Part shown: one piece after another, positions 1 to 6,558 of the stretch | How the letters are laid out: each line of letters begins with the position of its first letter | Position numbering within the stretch: the stretch's first letter is position 1 | NCBI GenBank assembly: GCA_021372575.1 | Contig: JAJFUE010000044.1 | Location: forward strand, 1 to 34,150 | Origin: a bacterium | GTDB lineage: Bacteria > Sumerlaeota > Sumerlaeia > MVZB01 | Direction of reading: 5' to 3' | Length of the DNA stretch: 34,150 nt | Program-made: the position numbers and the translations under genes | The notes under the pieces: model-generated | The model's input: the letters and a program-made list of their open reading frames with translations, nothing else | What the model was told of the DNA's origin: nothing | Databases searched by the model: none

Positions 1-378
1 CGCGTATCGGTTAATGGCCAGCAGTATGATGTTGAGGTCGAGGTTCTCGATGAGGGCTATGCGCGTCCCGTCGCCGCGGCCCCCGCGGCCCCGGCCGCCC
101 CGTCCGCGCCGATTGCCCCGCCCGTGGCGCCGCAGGTCCCCGTGGCGGCCCCGGCTCCGGCCGGCGCCAAGGTGATGAACTGCCCGATCCCGGGCACCGT
201 CGTCGAGGTGCAGGCCCAGGCCGGCCAGACGGTCAAGCGCAACGATCCGTTGATGATCATCGACGCCATGAAGATGAACACCCAGATCAGCTCGACCTAC
301 GACGGCGTGATCAAGGAAATCCTGGTCAAGCCCGGCGAGCCCGTCAAGATGGGCCAACCGCTCGTCTCGTTCGAGTAA
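1..378 (+). CDS. Biotin carboxyl carrier subunit or domain, 5' end outside window
   Basis: The frame is open from base 1 and ends at TAA 376-378, so the start is missing. The visible 125 residues begin with a strand like VNGQQYDVEVEVL, followed by an Ala/Pro-rich flexible linker (about residues 20-55) and a biotinyl domain. The lysine of DAMKMN is the expected biotin attachment site (the family consensus is AMKM), and the sequence ends with the usual GQPLVSFE strand. This layout fits the small biotin subunit of sodium-pumping decarboxylases (MmdC/GcdC type) or the C-terminus of oxaloacetate decarboxylase alpha or pyruvate carboxylase B. Only the upstream sequence can decide between these. The domain carries CO2 on biotin between carboxyltransferase and decarboxylase partners. 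Confidence 0.9.
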   Translation, partial: RVSVNGQQYDVEVEVLDEGYARPVAAAPAAPAAPSAPIAPPVAPQVPVAAPAPAGAKVMNCPIPGTVVEVQAQAGQTVKRNDPLMIIDAMKMNTQISSTYDGVIKEILVKPGEPVKMGQPLVSFE

Positions 379-385
379 GTCTGAA

Positions 386-470
386 GTTCGTAGTTCCGCC
401 TTCAGGCGGAATTATGGGTAGAGGTTCGTAGTCCCGCCTTCCGGCTCGTCCGCCTGAAGGCGGGACTACC
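386..470. repeat. Two dispersed hairpin repeats in the gap before rpoN
   Basis: Two copies of a hairpin repeat beginning GTTCGTAGT follow the biotin carrier gene. The first (386-411) folds on CCGCC/GGCGG. The second (424-470) has a perfect 14-bp stem, 428-441 against 456-469, with a 14-nt loop. A third copy lies just after rpoN (2324-2350). No T-run follows, so these do not look like intrinsic terminators. The rest of the 379-687 gap becomes AT-rich (about 590-640) and should hold the rpoN promoter, but I see no convincing -35/-10 pair. Confidence 0.75.
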
Positions 471-687
471 ATCCCAAGCAATTTTCAGGCTAGATCGCGC
501 CCGACCGCTCTCAAACCCGCTCCCTTTCTCAATTGGAACGATTTATGAATCATTGCCATTGCTGGCATTAAGTCAAGATATGGCATCTCCGCATCAATTT
601 TTTTAAAAATTTTATTTTTCCCCTCTTGCGCGAAACGCCTTTCTCGCGATAAGGTAATTGTATCCTTGAGAGCGCGAACGGCCACGT

Positions 688-2322
688 ATGGCACTCAACC
701 TGCAACAGCTCCAAAAACAAACGCAACGGCTCATCATGACGCCGCAGATGCAGCAGTCCATCCAGCTCCTGCAGCTGAACTCGCTGGAGCTCGAGCAGAT
801 GGCCCAGCAGGAGCTTCTGGAAAATCCCTTCCTCTCTCTCGAGGAAGACGAGCCGACCGAGCCGACGGCCGACACCCGCGCCGATCAAGCCTCCGCCCCC
901 GAAACCGCCGCCAACGATGACCTGGCGAGCGACATCGACATTTCCGACCGTTCCGACGAAAACCGGGGCGACGAAATTTCCGCCGAGCCCGCCGAAGCCG
1001 CCGAACTGATCGATGCGCCATTCTCCGGCGGCGACGGCGAAAGCCCCGATTTTGAAGCTTCCGCTCCCGAAGCCGCCCTGGACGAGGGCGCGGCCGAGCC
1101 CCCCGCCATCGACGCCGTTCCCGAGCACTTCGAGGACGTCGATCTCAACTGGGACGACTACTACAGCGACGCCGAGAACCCGACCTACATGGGCGGGACG
1201 AACGAAGAGAGCGAAGACCGCGACTTCACCGAATACACCCCCGCCCGCACCTCGCTCTACGACAGCCTCGACTGGCAGCTTCGCTGCAGCTCGCTCGACG
1301 GCATCGACGCCGAGATCGGCCAGTACCTCATCGGCAGCCTCAACGACGACGGCTACATCGACCCGCAGGTCCTCGCCGAGGCCGCGGAGAAGTTCAACGT
1401 CCCGCCCGAGCAGGTCGAGCGCGTCCTCTCGATTGTCCAGGAATTCGACCCCCCCGGCATCGCCGCGCGCTCGCTTTCGGAATGCCTCCTCAACCAGATG
1501 AAGCAGCTCGGCTCGTACAGCGAGCTGGCGCGCAACGTCATCGAAAACCACATGGTCGCGTTCCAGAAGAAAAAATTCCGCGAGCTGGCGCGCGATCTCA
1601 ACGTCGATGAGTCGGTCCTGCGCGACCTGTTCCAGAAGGTCTGCCGCCTCGAGCCCCACCCCGGCCGCTCCCTCACGAAGGAATCGGTCCAATACATCCA
1701 GCCCGACGTGTTCGTCAAGCTCATCGACGGCGAGATGATGATCTACCTGAACGAGGGCCTTACGCGGCGGCTGTCGGTCGATCGCTATTACCGCCGCCTC
1801 CTGCGCCAGCACGCCCAGGCGATGAGCGGCGCCGAGCGCGAATACGCGATGGAGAAATACCGCGCCGCGCTCACACTCATCAAGAACATCGAGAAGCGCA
1901 AATCGACCATCCTGCGCGTCACCGAGGCGATCATGGAAGTCCAGCGGCCGTTCCTCGAGCGCGGCGTCGAGGCCTTGAAGCCCCTCACCCTGCGCGAGGT
2001 CGCCGACATGGTCGGCATGCACGAATCGACCGTCGCGCGCGTCACCAGCCGCAAATACGTCGAGACCCCCCAGGGCACCTATCCGCTCAAGTTCTTCTTC
2101 TCCAGCTCCATCGAGACCGAGGGCTCCGAGGCCGTCAGCTCGCGCGTGATCAAGGACAAGCTCCAGTCGATCATCAGCGCCGAGGACTCGCGCCGCCCGA
2201 TGTCGGACCAGAAGATCGTCGAACTGCTGCGCAAGGACGGCTACGACATCGCCCGCCGCACCGTCGCCAAATACCGCGAACAGCTCAAAATCCTCCCCGC
2301 CAAATACCGCCGCCAGGCATGA
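688..2322 (+). CDS. rpoN: RNA polymerase sigma-54 factor RpoN
   Basis: This 544-residue protein is the alternative sigma factor that directs RNA polymerase to -24/-12 promoters and needs AAA+ activators to open DNA. Region I (residues 1-50) is the typical Gln/Leu-rich activator-responsive segment (MTPQMQQSIQLLQLNS). Residues about 50-160 form a long acidic region II. The core-binding region follows, then a helix-turn-helix (TLREVADMVGMHESTVARV) for -12 recognition. The RpoN box ARRTVAKYRE at residues 522-531, which contacts the -24 element, is intact. The length is slightly above the usual 450-500 because of region II. The gene appears monocistronic, and none of the usual neighbours (hpf, ptsN, lptB) are present. 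Confidence 0.98.
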   Translation: MALNLQQLQKQTQRLIMTPQMQQSIQLLQLNSLELEQMAQQELLENPFLSLEEDEPTEPTADTRADQASAPETAANDDLASDIDISDRSDENRGDEISAEPAEAAELIDAPFSGGDGESPDFEASAPEAALDEGAAEPPAIDAVPEHFEDVDLNWDDYYSDAENPTYMGGTNEESEDRDFTEYTPARTSLYDSLDWQLRCSSLDGIDAEIGQYLIGSLNDDGYIDPQVLAEAAEKFNVPPEQVERVLSIVQEFDPPGIAARSLSECLLNQMKQLGSYSELARNVIENHMVAFQKKKFRELARDLNVDESVLRDLFQKVCRLEPHPGRSLTKESVQYIQPDVFVKLIDGEMMIYLNEGLTRRLSVDRYYRRLLRQHAQAMSGAEREYAMEKYRAALTLIKNIEKRKSTILRVTEAIMEVQRPFLERGVEALKPLTLREVADMVGMHESTVARVTSRKYVETPQGTYPLKFFFSSSIETEGSEAVSSRVIKDKLQSIISAEDSRRPMSDQKIVELLRKDGYDIARRTVAKYREQLKILPAKYRRQA

Positions 2323-2996
2323 CGTTCGTAGTCCCGCCTTCTGGCGGAACGATCCCATCGCTGGCGAATCCCTTATTCCAAGGGGTTCGCTGTTTTGCTT
2401 TCAGGATGAAACTATTGAGTCCTGCCTGTTTTCCGGCAGGGTGTTGAAATAATCCCGCAGGGACGACCGCTTTCAGCCCGCCACGACAGTGGCGGGAAAA
2501 ATTCAATGTGGAGTGCGGCAGCTTGCTGCCGCTTAGAGTGCTTCTCGAAAGTTTTGTCCGCCTCGTGCTCGTGCTCGTGCTCGTAATCGTAATCGAACCA
2601 ATCATCGATTCGCCAAACTTGGAACCATCTCGATTGGCGCATTGCCGGAAAACTTTTGTCAATCACGTTAGCTCTCGTACTCCACATGGGCGCCCGCGAC
2701 TCTCTGCCCCAAATTCCGTTTCTTTCTCCCAAAAAAAATTTCACTTTTTTTAAGATTAAGTTTCCTAAGGGCCATAAGGGTCGCTAAGGGAAGTGACTTT
2801 TTCATAACTTCTCTGTTACTCTCATCCTCGCGCCGGGAAAACTCCCCCGGCCCCCGATTCCTGACCCTGTTCATTCACCCATGCTCTCCATAACCTCCCA
2901 TTTTCATTGCTCATTGCTCATTTCTCATTTCTCATTCAATTTGTTCTTTCACCCTTAACCCTTCACCATTCACTCTTTGCATAGGTCCTTTCGCCC
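2323..2996. other. Repeat-rich noncoding stretch after rpoN
   Basis: This 674-bp gap holds no convincing gene. It carries a series of unrelated small palindromes: the GTTCGTAGT hairpin (2324-2350), CCTGCC/GGCAGG (2421-2440), CCCGCCAC/GTGGCGGG (2477-2496) and GCGGCAGC/GCTGCCGC (2515-2532). The compound hexamer element with its long flank follows (2563-2661). After about 2745 the DNA is AT-rich, with a run of CATTTCTCATT-like short repeats at about 2905-2940. Open frames here translate through repeats and have biased composition, so I do not count them as genes. Confidence 0.7.
2563..2661 (-). repeat. Compound hexamer repeat, copy 1, long form
   Basis: Read on the minus strand this is (CGATTA)2(CGAGCA)3 plus CGA (2563-2595). 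It is preceded on that strand by a 66-bp flank (2596-2661) shared with the copy at 28020-28123. About 50 of 66 aligned flank positions are identical, including the blocks CGATTCGCCAAAC, GGAACCAT, CATTGCCGGAA and ACTTTTGTCA. It lies downstream of rpoN, with no minus-strand gene immediately ahead of it. Confidence 0.9.
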
Positions 2997-3656
2997 ATGC
3001 CCGAAGCCGCCGCCACCACCACCACCACCACCCTCTCCGCCTGCTGCGACATCGCCGAGCAGATTCTCCTTCATGGTTTCCAGCAACTCCAAGCTTCCCC
3101 CACCCCCTGGAGCGCCCTCGATCAGGCCGTCGATATTCTCGCCCGCGTCACCGCCGTCCGCAAATCGCTGATCCACCTTTCCGAGCGCCCATCGCCCAAA
3201 CAGGTAGGTCGGGTCTCCGACCCGACTCCGCAACCTCCCGCGAGCGATACCCCCACCGATTCCGACAATCGTCAAACGTCCGATGCAGTAGCCCGAGCGT
3301 CAGCGAGGGACAACCATTCCGATTCGCCATCTCCCGATTCGCTTTCGCCTGACCCCGATTCCCATGATCGTCAATCCCCAGACCCTTCCGTCTCCTCGAT
3401 CCACTCGATCCACTCGATTCGCTCCATCCCCGCGATGCCCCTGAGCCGCATTGCCGGCGCGCTCACCCGCGTCATGGCCGACATTGCCCGCCACCGCGCC
3501 GAGTTGCAACACCTCTCTCCCGAGCCGCAAAACACCCCGTCGCCCGACGTCCACCCCTCCGATCCCGCCAATCCCAATCGCCCGGAGTGGGAACGCCGCT
3601 CTCCTGAGCGGCACGCCCCCGCCCCAGCCGAAGTCTCACCCCCCAACTCCAGTTGA
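2997..3656 (+). CDS. Hypothetical Pro/Ser-rich protein interrupted by dispersed repeats
   Basis: I do not recognise this 219-residue product. Residues about 10-62 (DIAEQILLHGFQQLQ through VRKSLIHLSE) look helical. A second helical patch around residues 147-170 (RIAGALTRVMADIARHRAEL) also resembles a folded segment. Between and after them the sequence is a low-complexity Asp/Ser/Pro/His linker. The linker DNA contains three unrelated dispersed hairpin repeats (3204-3227, 3288-3314, 3595-3612) and a 9-bp tandem repeat (about 3394-3425, read as SIHSIHSIRSI), all without breaking the frame. It may be a real gene with a tolerant linker, or an ancestral gene whose middle and tail are now repeat-derived. 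The Pro-rich tail could be non-native. Confidence 0.45.
   Translation: MPEAAATTTTTTLSACCDIAEQILLHGFQQLQASPTPWSALDQAVDILARVTAVRKSLIHLSERPSPKQVGRVSDPTPQPPASDTPTDSDNRQTSDAVARASARDNHSDSPSPDSLSPDPDSHDRQSPDPSVSSIHSIHSIRSIPAMPLSRIAGALTRVMADIARHRAELQHLSPEPQNTPSPDVHPSDPANPNRPEWERRSPERHAPAPAEVSPPNSS
3204..3227. repeat. GTAGGTCGGG hairpin repeat inside a coding frame
   Basis: GTAGGTCGGGTC faces GACCCGAC with a very short loop. Related copies lie at 10382-10406 (after ddl) and 11565-11589 (between convergent genes). This copy lies in frame inside the hypothetical gene at 2997-3656. Confidence 0.75.
3288..3314. repeat. GCCCGAGCG/CAGCGAGGG repeat unit
   Basis: This short unit resembles a repeat I associate with intergenic DNA of planctomycete-type genomes. 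It lies in frame in the hypothetical gene at 2997-3656. Only one copy is visible in this window, so its repeat status rests on recall, not on internal comparison. Confidence 0.5.
3595..3612. repeat. GCCGCTC/GAGCGGC hairpin
   Basis: A perfect 7-bp stem with loop TCCT, preceded by GAGTGGGAAC. It is the third palindrome inside the hypothetical gene at 2997-3656. It resembles the other compact GC-rich hairpins scattered between genes here. Confidence 0.55.
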
Positions 3657-4046
3657 CGCCCATCGCGTCTTCGCGCCCGGATTTCCGCCCGCACCCCTCT
3701 TTGCAATCCATCTCGCCCCTTCTTCTCAACCGCTCCCCCCAGCGGACGCTTCCGGCTGTACACCTGCCTGCTGACCGATAAAATCCGCCTTTTTGATGCC
3801 CTCGTTGCCGGGCGGTGGCGCCCCTCGCAAATAAGCGTCCGTCACGGAACGGCGCTCAGAAATTCTCCTAAGTTCCCTTTTTTCAGCGCGCCAACCATTC
3901 TTTTGTCGTAATTTTATAAAATATACCTAAACCCGCTCATTGACTTTACGTGTTTGTAGTTCTAGGATATGCGGCAATTTACCACGTGGCGGGTCCACGT
4001 GTTTAAGTATCCGGCTGAAGGAATTTGCGGTTTAGGAGCGAGGACG
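3657..4046. other. Leader and promoter region before the NagB-LmbE gene
   Basis: This 390-bp stretch has no convincing gene. The first part is GC-rich and Pro-codon-like in one frame, probably decayed or repeat-derived DNA. From about 3890 the DNA becomes AT-rich and carries the promoter described at 3940-3968. An open frame from ATG 3969 would start at or upstream of the likely transcription start, so I do not use that codon. Confidence 0.5.
3940..3968 (+). promoter_or_regulatory. Candidate housekeeping promoter for the NagB-LmbE gene
   Basis: TTGACT (3940-3945) and TAGGAT (3963-3968) are separated by 17 bp, in an AT-rich stretch directly upstream of the gene. The transcription start would be near 3975, giving a leader of about 70 nt before the chosen TTG start. 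Confidence 0.55.
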
Positions 4047-6446
4047 TTGAGTACGACTTCCATGAAGAAAAAACGGGCAAAATCAACAGTTCGCACGGTC
4101 GTTGACGCAGCCAAGCTGTCCCTGGTCGAGAAATTTTACCTCGAGAAATCCGGTCGCAAGGCCCTTTATGGCCCGGCCGAAAAAATCCCCGTCATCGAGG
4201 TCGGCAACTTCCCGGCGCTCGGCCGCCTGACCGCCCTGCGCTTCCTCGAGTGGGTCCTTGACAACCCCGAGGGCGTCATCAGCCTGCCGACCGGCAAGAC
4301 CCCCGAATATTTCATCAGTTGGGTCAAGCACTACCTGCGCAAGTGGGAAGGCAAGTCGGTCCAGGAAGAGCTGGCCCAGATCGGCCTGACCGCCCCAACG
4401 CGCCCGCGCATGGACGGCCTGCACTTCGTCCAGATCGACGAGTTCTACCCCATCGACTCCTCGCGCCACAATAGCTTCCATTATTACGTCACGCGCCACT
4501 ACCTGCGCGACTTCGGCCTGAACCCCGACCTCGCCATGCTCATCGACCCCGGCGTCATCGGCGTCCGCCCCGGCGAGGACCTCGACACGATTTTCCCCGG
4601 CGGCCGCGTCGATCTGTCGCTGCGCTCGCGCAACCCCAAGAGCGAGCTTGAAGAGCGCCAGCGCGACATGATCGTCTCCGTCGATCAGTTCTGCTGCGAA
4701 TACGAAGACCGCATCCGCCAGTTGGGCGGCCTGGGCTTCTTCCTCGGCGGCATCGGCCCCGACGGCCACATCGGCTTCAACGCCCGCGGCTCGGACCTGT
4801 TCTCGCCGACGCGCCTGACCTACACCAACTACGAGACAGAAGCCGCCGCGGCCGGCGATCTCGGCGGCATCGAGGTCTCGCGCGGCCGCCCCGTCATCAC
4901 GATCGGCCTCGGCACCATCACGTATAACCCCAACGCCGTCGCCCTCATCTTCGCCGCCGGCGAGGCCAAGGCCAAGGTCGTCTCCGACGCCGTCCAGCGC
5001 GACCGCCACGTCCTGTATCCGGCCACGTCGCTGCACGGCATGCCGAACGCCCGGTTCTACCTGACGACCGGCGCCACCGTCCGCCTCGAGGAACGCAACC
5101 TCGAGGACATCATGAAGGCCGAGGCCATCAGCGACAACCTGGTCGAGAAGCACGTCATCGATTGTGCGCTCAAGCTCAAGGTGCGCCTCGACGAGCTCAA
5201 GGAAGGCGACGAGCAGGGCAACCGCGCCCTCTCGCACCTGATCGACCGCACCGGCAAGCCCCTGCCCGAGCTCGCCGATTACACCCGCGAGCGGCTCCTC
5301 CAGAAGATCAACCGCGGCCTCGAGGACGTCGATAACCAGTCGATCCTCCACACCGGCCCGCACCACGACGACATCATGCTCGGCTACATGCCGTACATCA
5401 TGCACCTCGTCCGCCGCTCGACCAACTCCAACTATTTCTACATCCTGACGAGCGGCTTCACCTCGGTCACCAACCACTTCCTGGCCAACCTGCTGCACGA
5501 CGTCCAGGAATTCATGGCCGCCGGCCAGTTCGACGAGGACCAGGCCAACGGCGACCTCGAGCCGAACAACAAGTCGGCGCGCGCCGTCGAAGTGTTCCGC
5601 TTCCTGGACGGCATCGCCGCGCGCAACGAGAAGATGCGCCGGCTCGCCCAGGCCCGCCGCACGCTCGTCAACCTGATCTCCGTGTTCGAGGATGAGGACT
5701 TCGACAACCTCGCGCACCGCATCAGCGAAACGCTCAACTACCTCGACACGCTCTACCCGGGCAAGAAGGACGTCCCGATCGTCCAGCGCCTCAAGGGCAT
5801 GCAGCGCGAATACGAGGAAGAGCTCGTGTGGGCCTACGTCGGCGCCGGCCCCGACCGCGTCTTCCACGGCCGCCTCGGCTTCTATACCGGCGACATCTTC
5901 ACCGAGCAGCCGACCCGCAACCGCGACGTCGAGCCGGTCCTGGCCCGCCTGCACAAGATCAAGCCGTCGATCGTCACGCTGGCGTTCGACCCCGAGGGCT
6001 CCGGCCCCGACACGCACTACAAGGTCCTGCAGGTCCTACACGAGGCCCTTCAGATTTACCACGAGCAGACCGGCTCCTCGCCGAAGGTCTGGGGCTACCG
6101 CAACGTGTGGTACCGGTTCCACCCGGCCGACGCCAACGTGTTCGTCCCGGCGTCGTTCAACACGATGGCGATCATGGAGCACGCCTTCATGCACTGCATG
6201 GGCTCGCAGAAGGCGGCGTCGTTCCCGAGCCACGAGTTCGACGGCCCGTTCTGCCAGCTGGCCCAGAAGCTGTGGGTCGAGCAGTTCGGCATGCTGGAAA
6301 CGTGCCTCGGCGAGCGGTTCTTCATCGAGAATCCGAGCCCGCGCCTGCGCGCCACCCGCGGCTTCGTGTTCCTCAAGATGATGGAGCTGGACGAGTTCTC
6401 CGGCCAGGCGCGGCGCCTCGCCACCCTGACCGAAGGCGACAAGTAA
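4047..6446 (+). CDS. Glucosamine-6-phosphate deaminase-like / PIG-L (LmbE) deacetylase fusion
   Basis: This 799-residue protein joins two amino-sugar domains. The N-terminal NagB-like half has LPTGKTPEYF (about residue 79, phosphate loop), VQIDEFYP (catalytic Asp region) and GGIGPDGHIGFNARGSD (about 235, catalytic Asp/His). The C-terminal half opens with HTGPHHDDIMLGY (about 435), the metal-binding signature of LmbE/PIG-L de-N-acetylases. Such fusions are known, for example in Bacteroidetes. Canonical NagB has Glu in FNEP, but here the residue is Ala (FNAR), so classical ring-opening catalysis may differ. I chose TTG 4047 because AGGAG (4034-4038) lies 8 nt upstream and the promoter at 3940-3968 lies too close to ATG 3969. 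ATG 4062 is the next option. Likely role: deacetylation and deamination of GlcNAc derivatives to fructose-6-phosphate (inference). Confidence 0.88.
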   Translation: MSTTSMKKKRAKSTVRTVVDAAKLSLVEKFYLEKSGRKALYGPAEKIPVIEVGNFPALGRLTALRFLEWVLDNPEGVISLPTGKTPEYFISWVKHYLRKWEGKSVQEELAQIGLTAPTRPRMDGLHFVQIDEFYPIDSSRHNSFHYYVTRHYLRDFGLNPDLAMLIDPGVIGVRPGEDLDTIFPGGRVDLSLRSRNPKSELEERQRDMIVSVDQFCCEYEDRIRQLGGLGFFLGGIGPDGHIGFNARGSDLFSPTRLTYTNYETEAAAAGDLGGIEVSRGRPVITIGLGTITYNPNAVALIFAAGEAKAKVVSDAVQRDRHVLYPATSLHGMPNARFYLTTGATVRLEERNLEDIMKAEAISDNLVEKHVIDCALKLKVRLDELKEGDEQGNRALSHLIDRTGKPLPELADYTRERLLQKINRGLEDVDNQSILHTGPHHDDIMLGYMPYIMHLVRRSTNSNYFYILTSGFTSVTNHFLANLLHDVQEFMAAGQFDEDQANGDLEPNNKSARAVEVFRFLDGIAARNEKMRRLAQARRTLVNLISVFEDEDFDNLAHRISETLNYLDTLYPGKKDVPIVQRLKGMQREYEEELVWAYVGAGPDRVFHGRLGFYTGDIFTEQPTRNRDVEPVLARLHKIKPSIVTLAFDPEGSGPDTHYKVLQVLHEALQIYHEQTGSSPKVWGYRNVWYRFHPADANVFVPASFNTMAIMEHAFMHCMGSQKAASFPSHEFDGPFCQLAQKLWVEQFGMLETCLGERFFIENPSPRLRATRGFVFLKMMELDEFSGQARRLATLTEGDK

Positions 6447-6547
6447 AAGATGAAACATGAAAGATGAAAGATGAAATGTTACCCGTCGTGGGGTAAATAA
6501 CAGATGTCGGATGAAAATTAATTTCATCTTTCATCTTTCATCTTTCT
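6447..6547. repeat. (GATGAAA)n long hairpin between the fusion gene and cstA
   Basis: The left arm 6461-6477 and right arm 6521-6537 are perfect 17-bp inverted copies built from the heptamer GATGAAA/TTTCATC. They extend to about 25 bp with few mismatches. The 43-nt loop contains a second small hairpin, TTACCC (6479-6484) with GGGTAA (6491-6496). The right arm ends 11 nt before the cstA start, so it would lie in the cstA leader or terminate the upstream transcript. A related GATGAAA/TATGAAA run occurs at 23257-23296. Confidence 0.8.
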
Positions 6548-6558
6548 GGGCATTTCCC

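Noticed and set aside
540-600. Promoter for rpoN near TTGCCA (about 553)
   Set aside because: The possible -10 GATATG is poor and the region contains a TGCCA/TGGCA palindrome, so the match may be accidental.
568-2358. A 596-codon minus-strand open frame opposite rpoN
   Set aside because: It is a shadow of the high third-position GC of rpoN, with biased Val/Leu/Asp/Gly composition and no motif. Similar long shadows opposite the NagB-LmbE gene, the binding protein and the FAD/Fe-S gene were rejected for the same reason.
2555-2600. Insertion sequence or integron attachment sites in the hairpin-rich gaps
   Set aside because: No transposase or integrase frame, no terminal inverted repeats flanking a gene, and no target duplications could be seen, so I call these only dispersed repeats.
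2412-2744. Minus-strand frame reading WFQVWRIDDWF then DYDYEHEHEHE
   Set aside because: It translates the long hexamer element. The similarity to the frame upstream of the acetyltransferase reflects shared repeat DNA, and the ends are unrelated low-complexity sequence.
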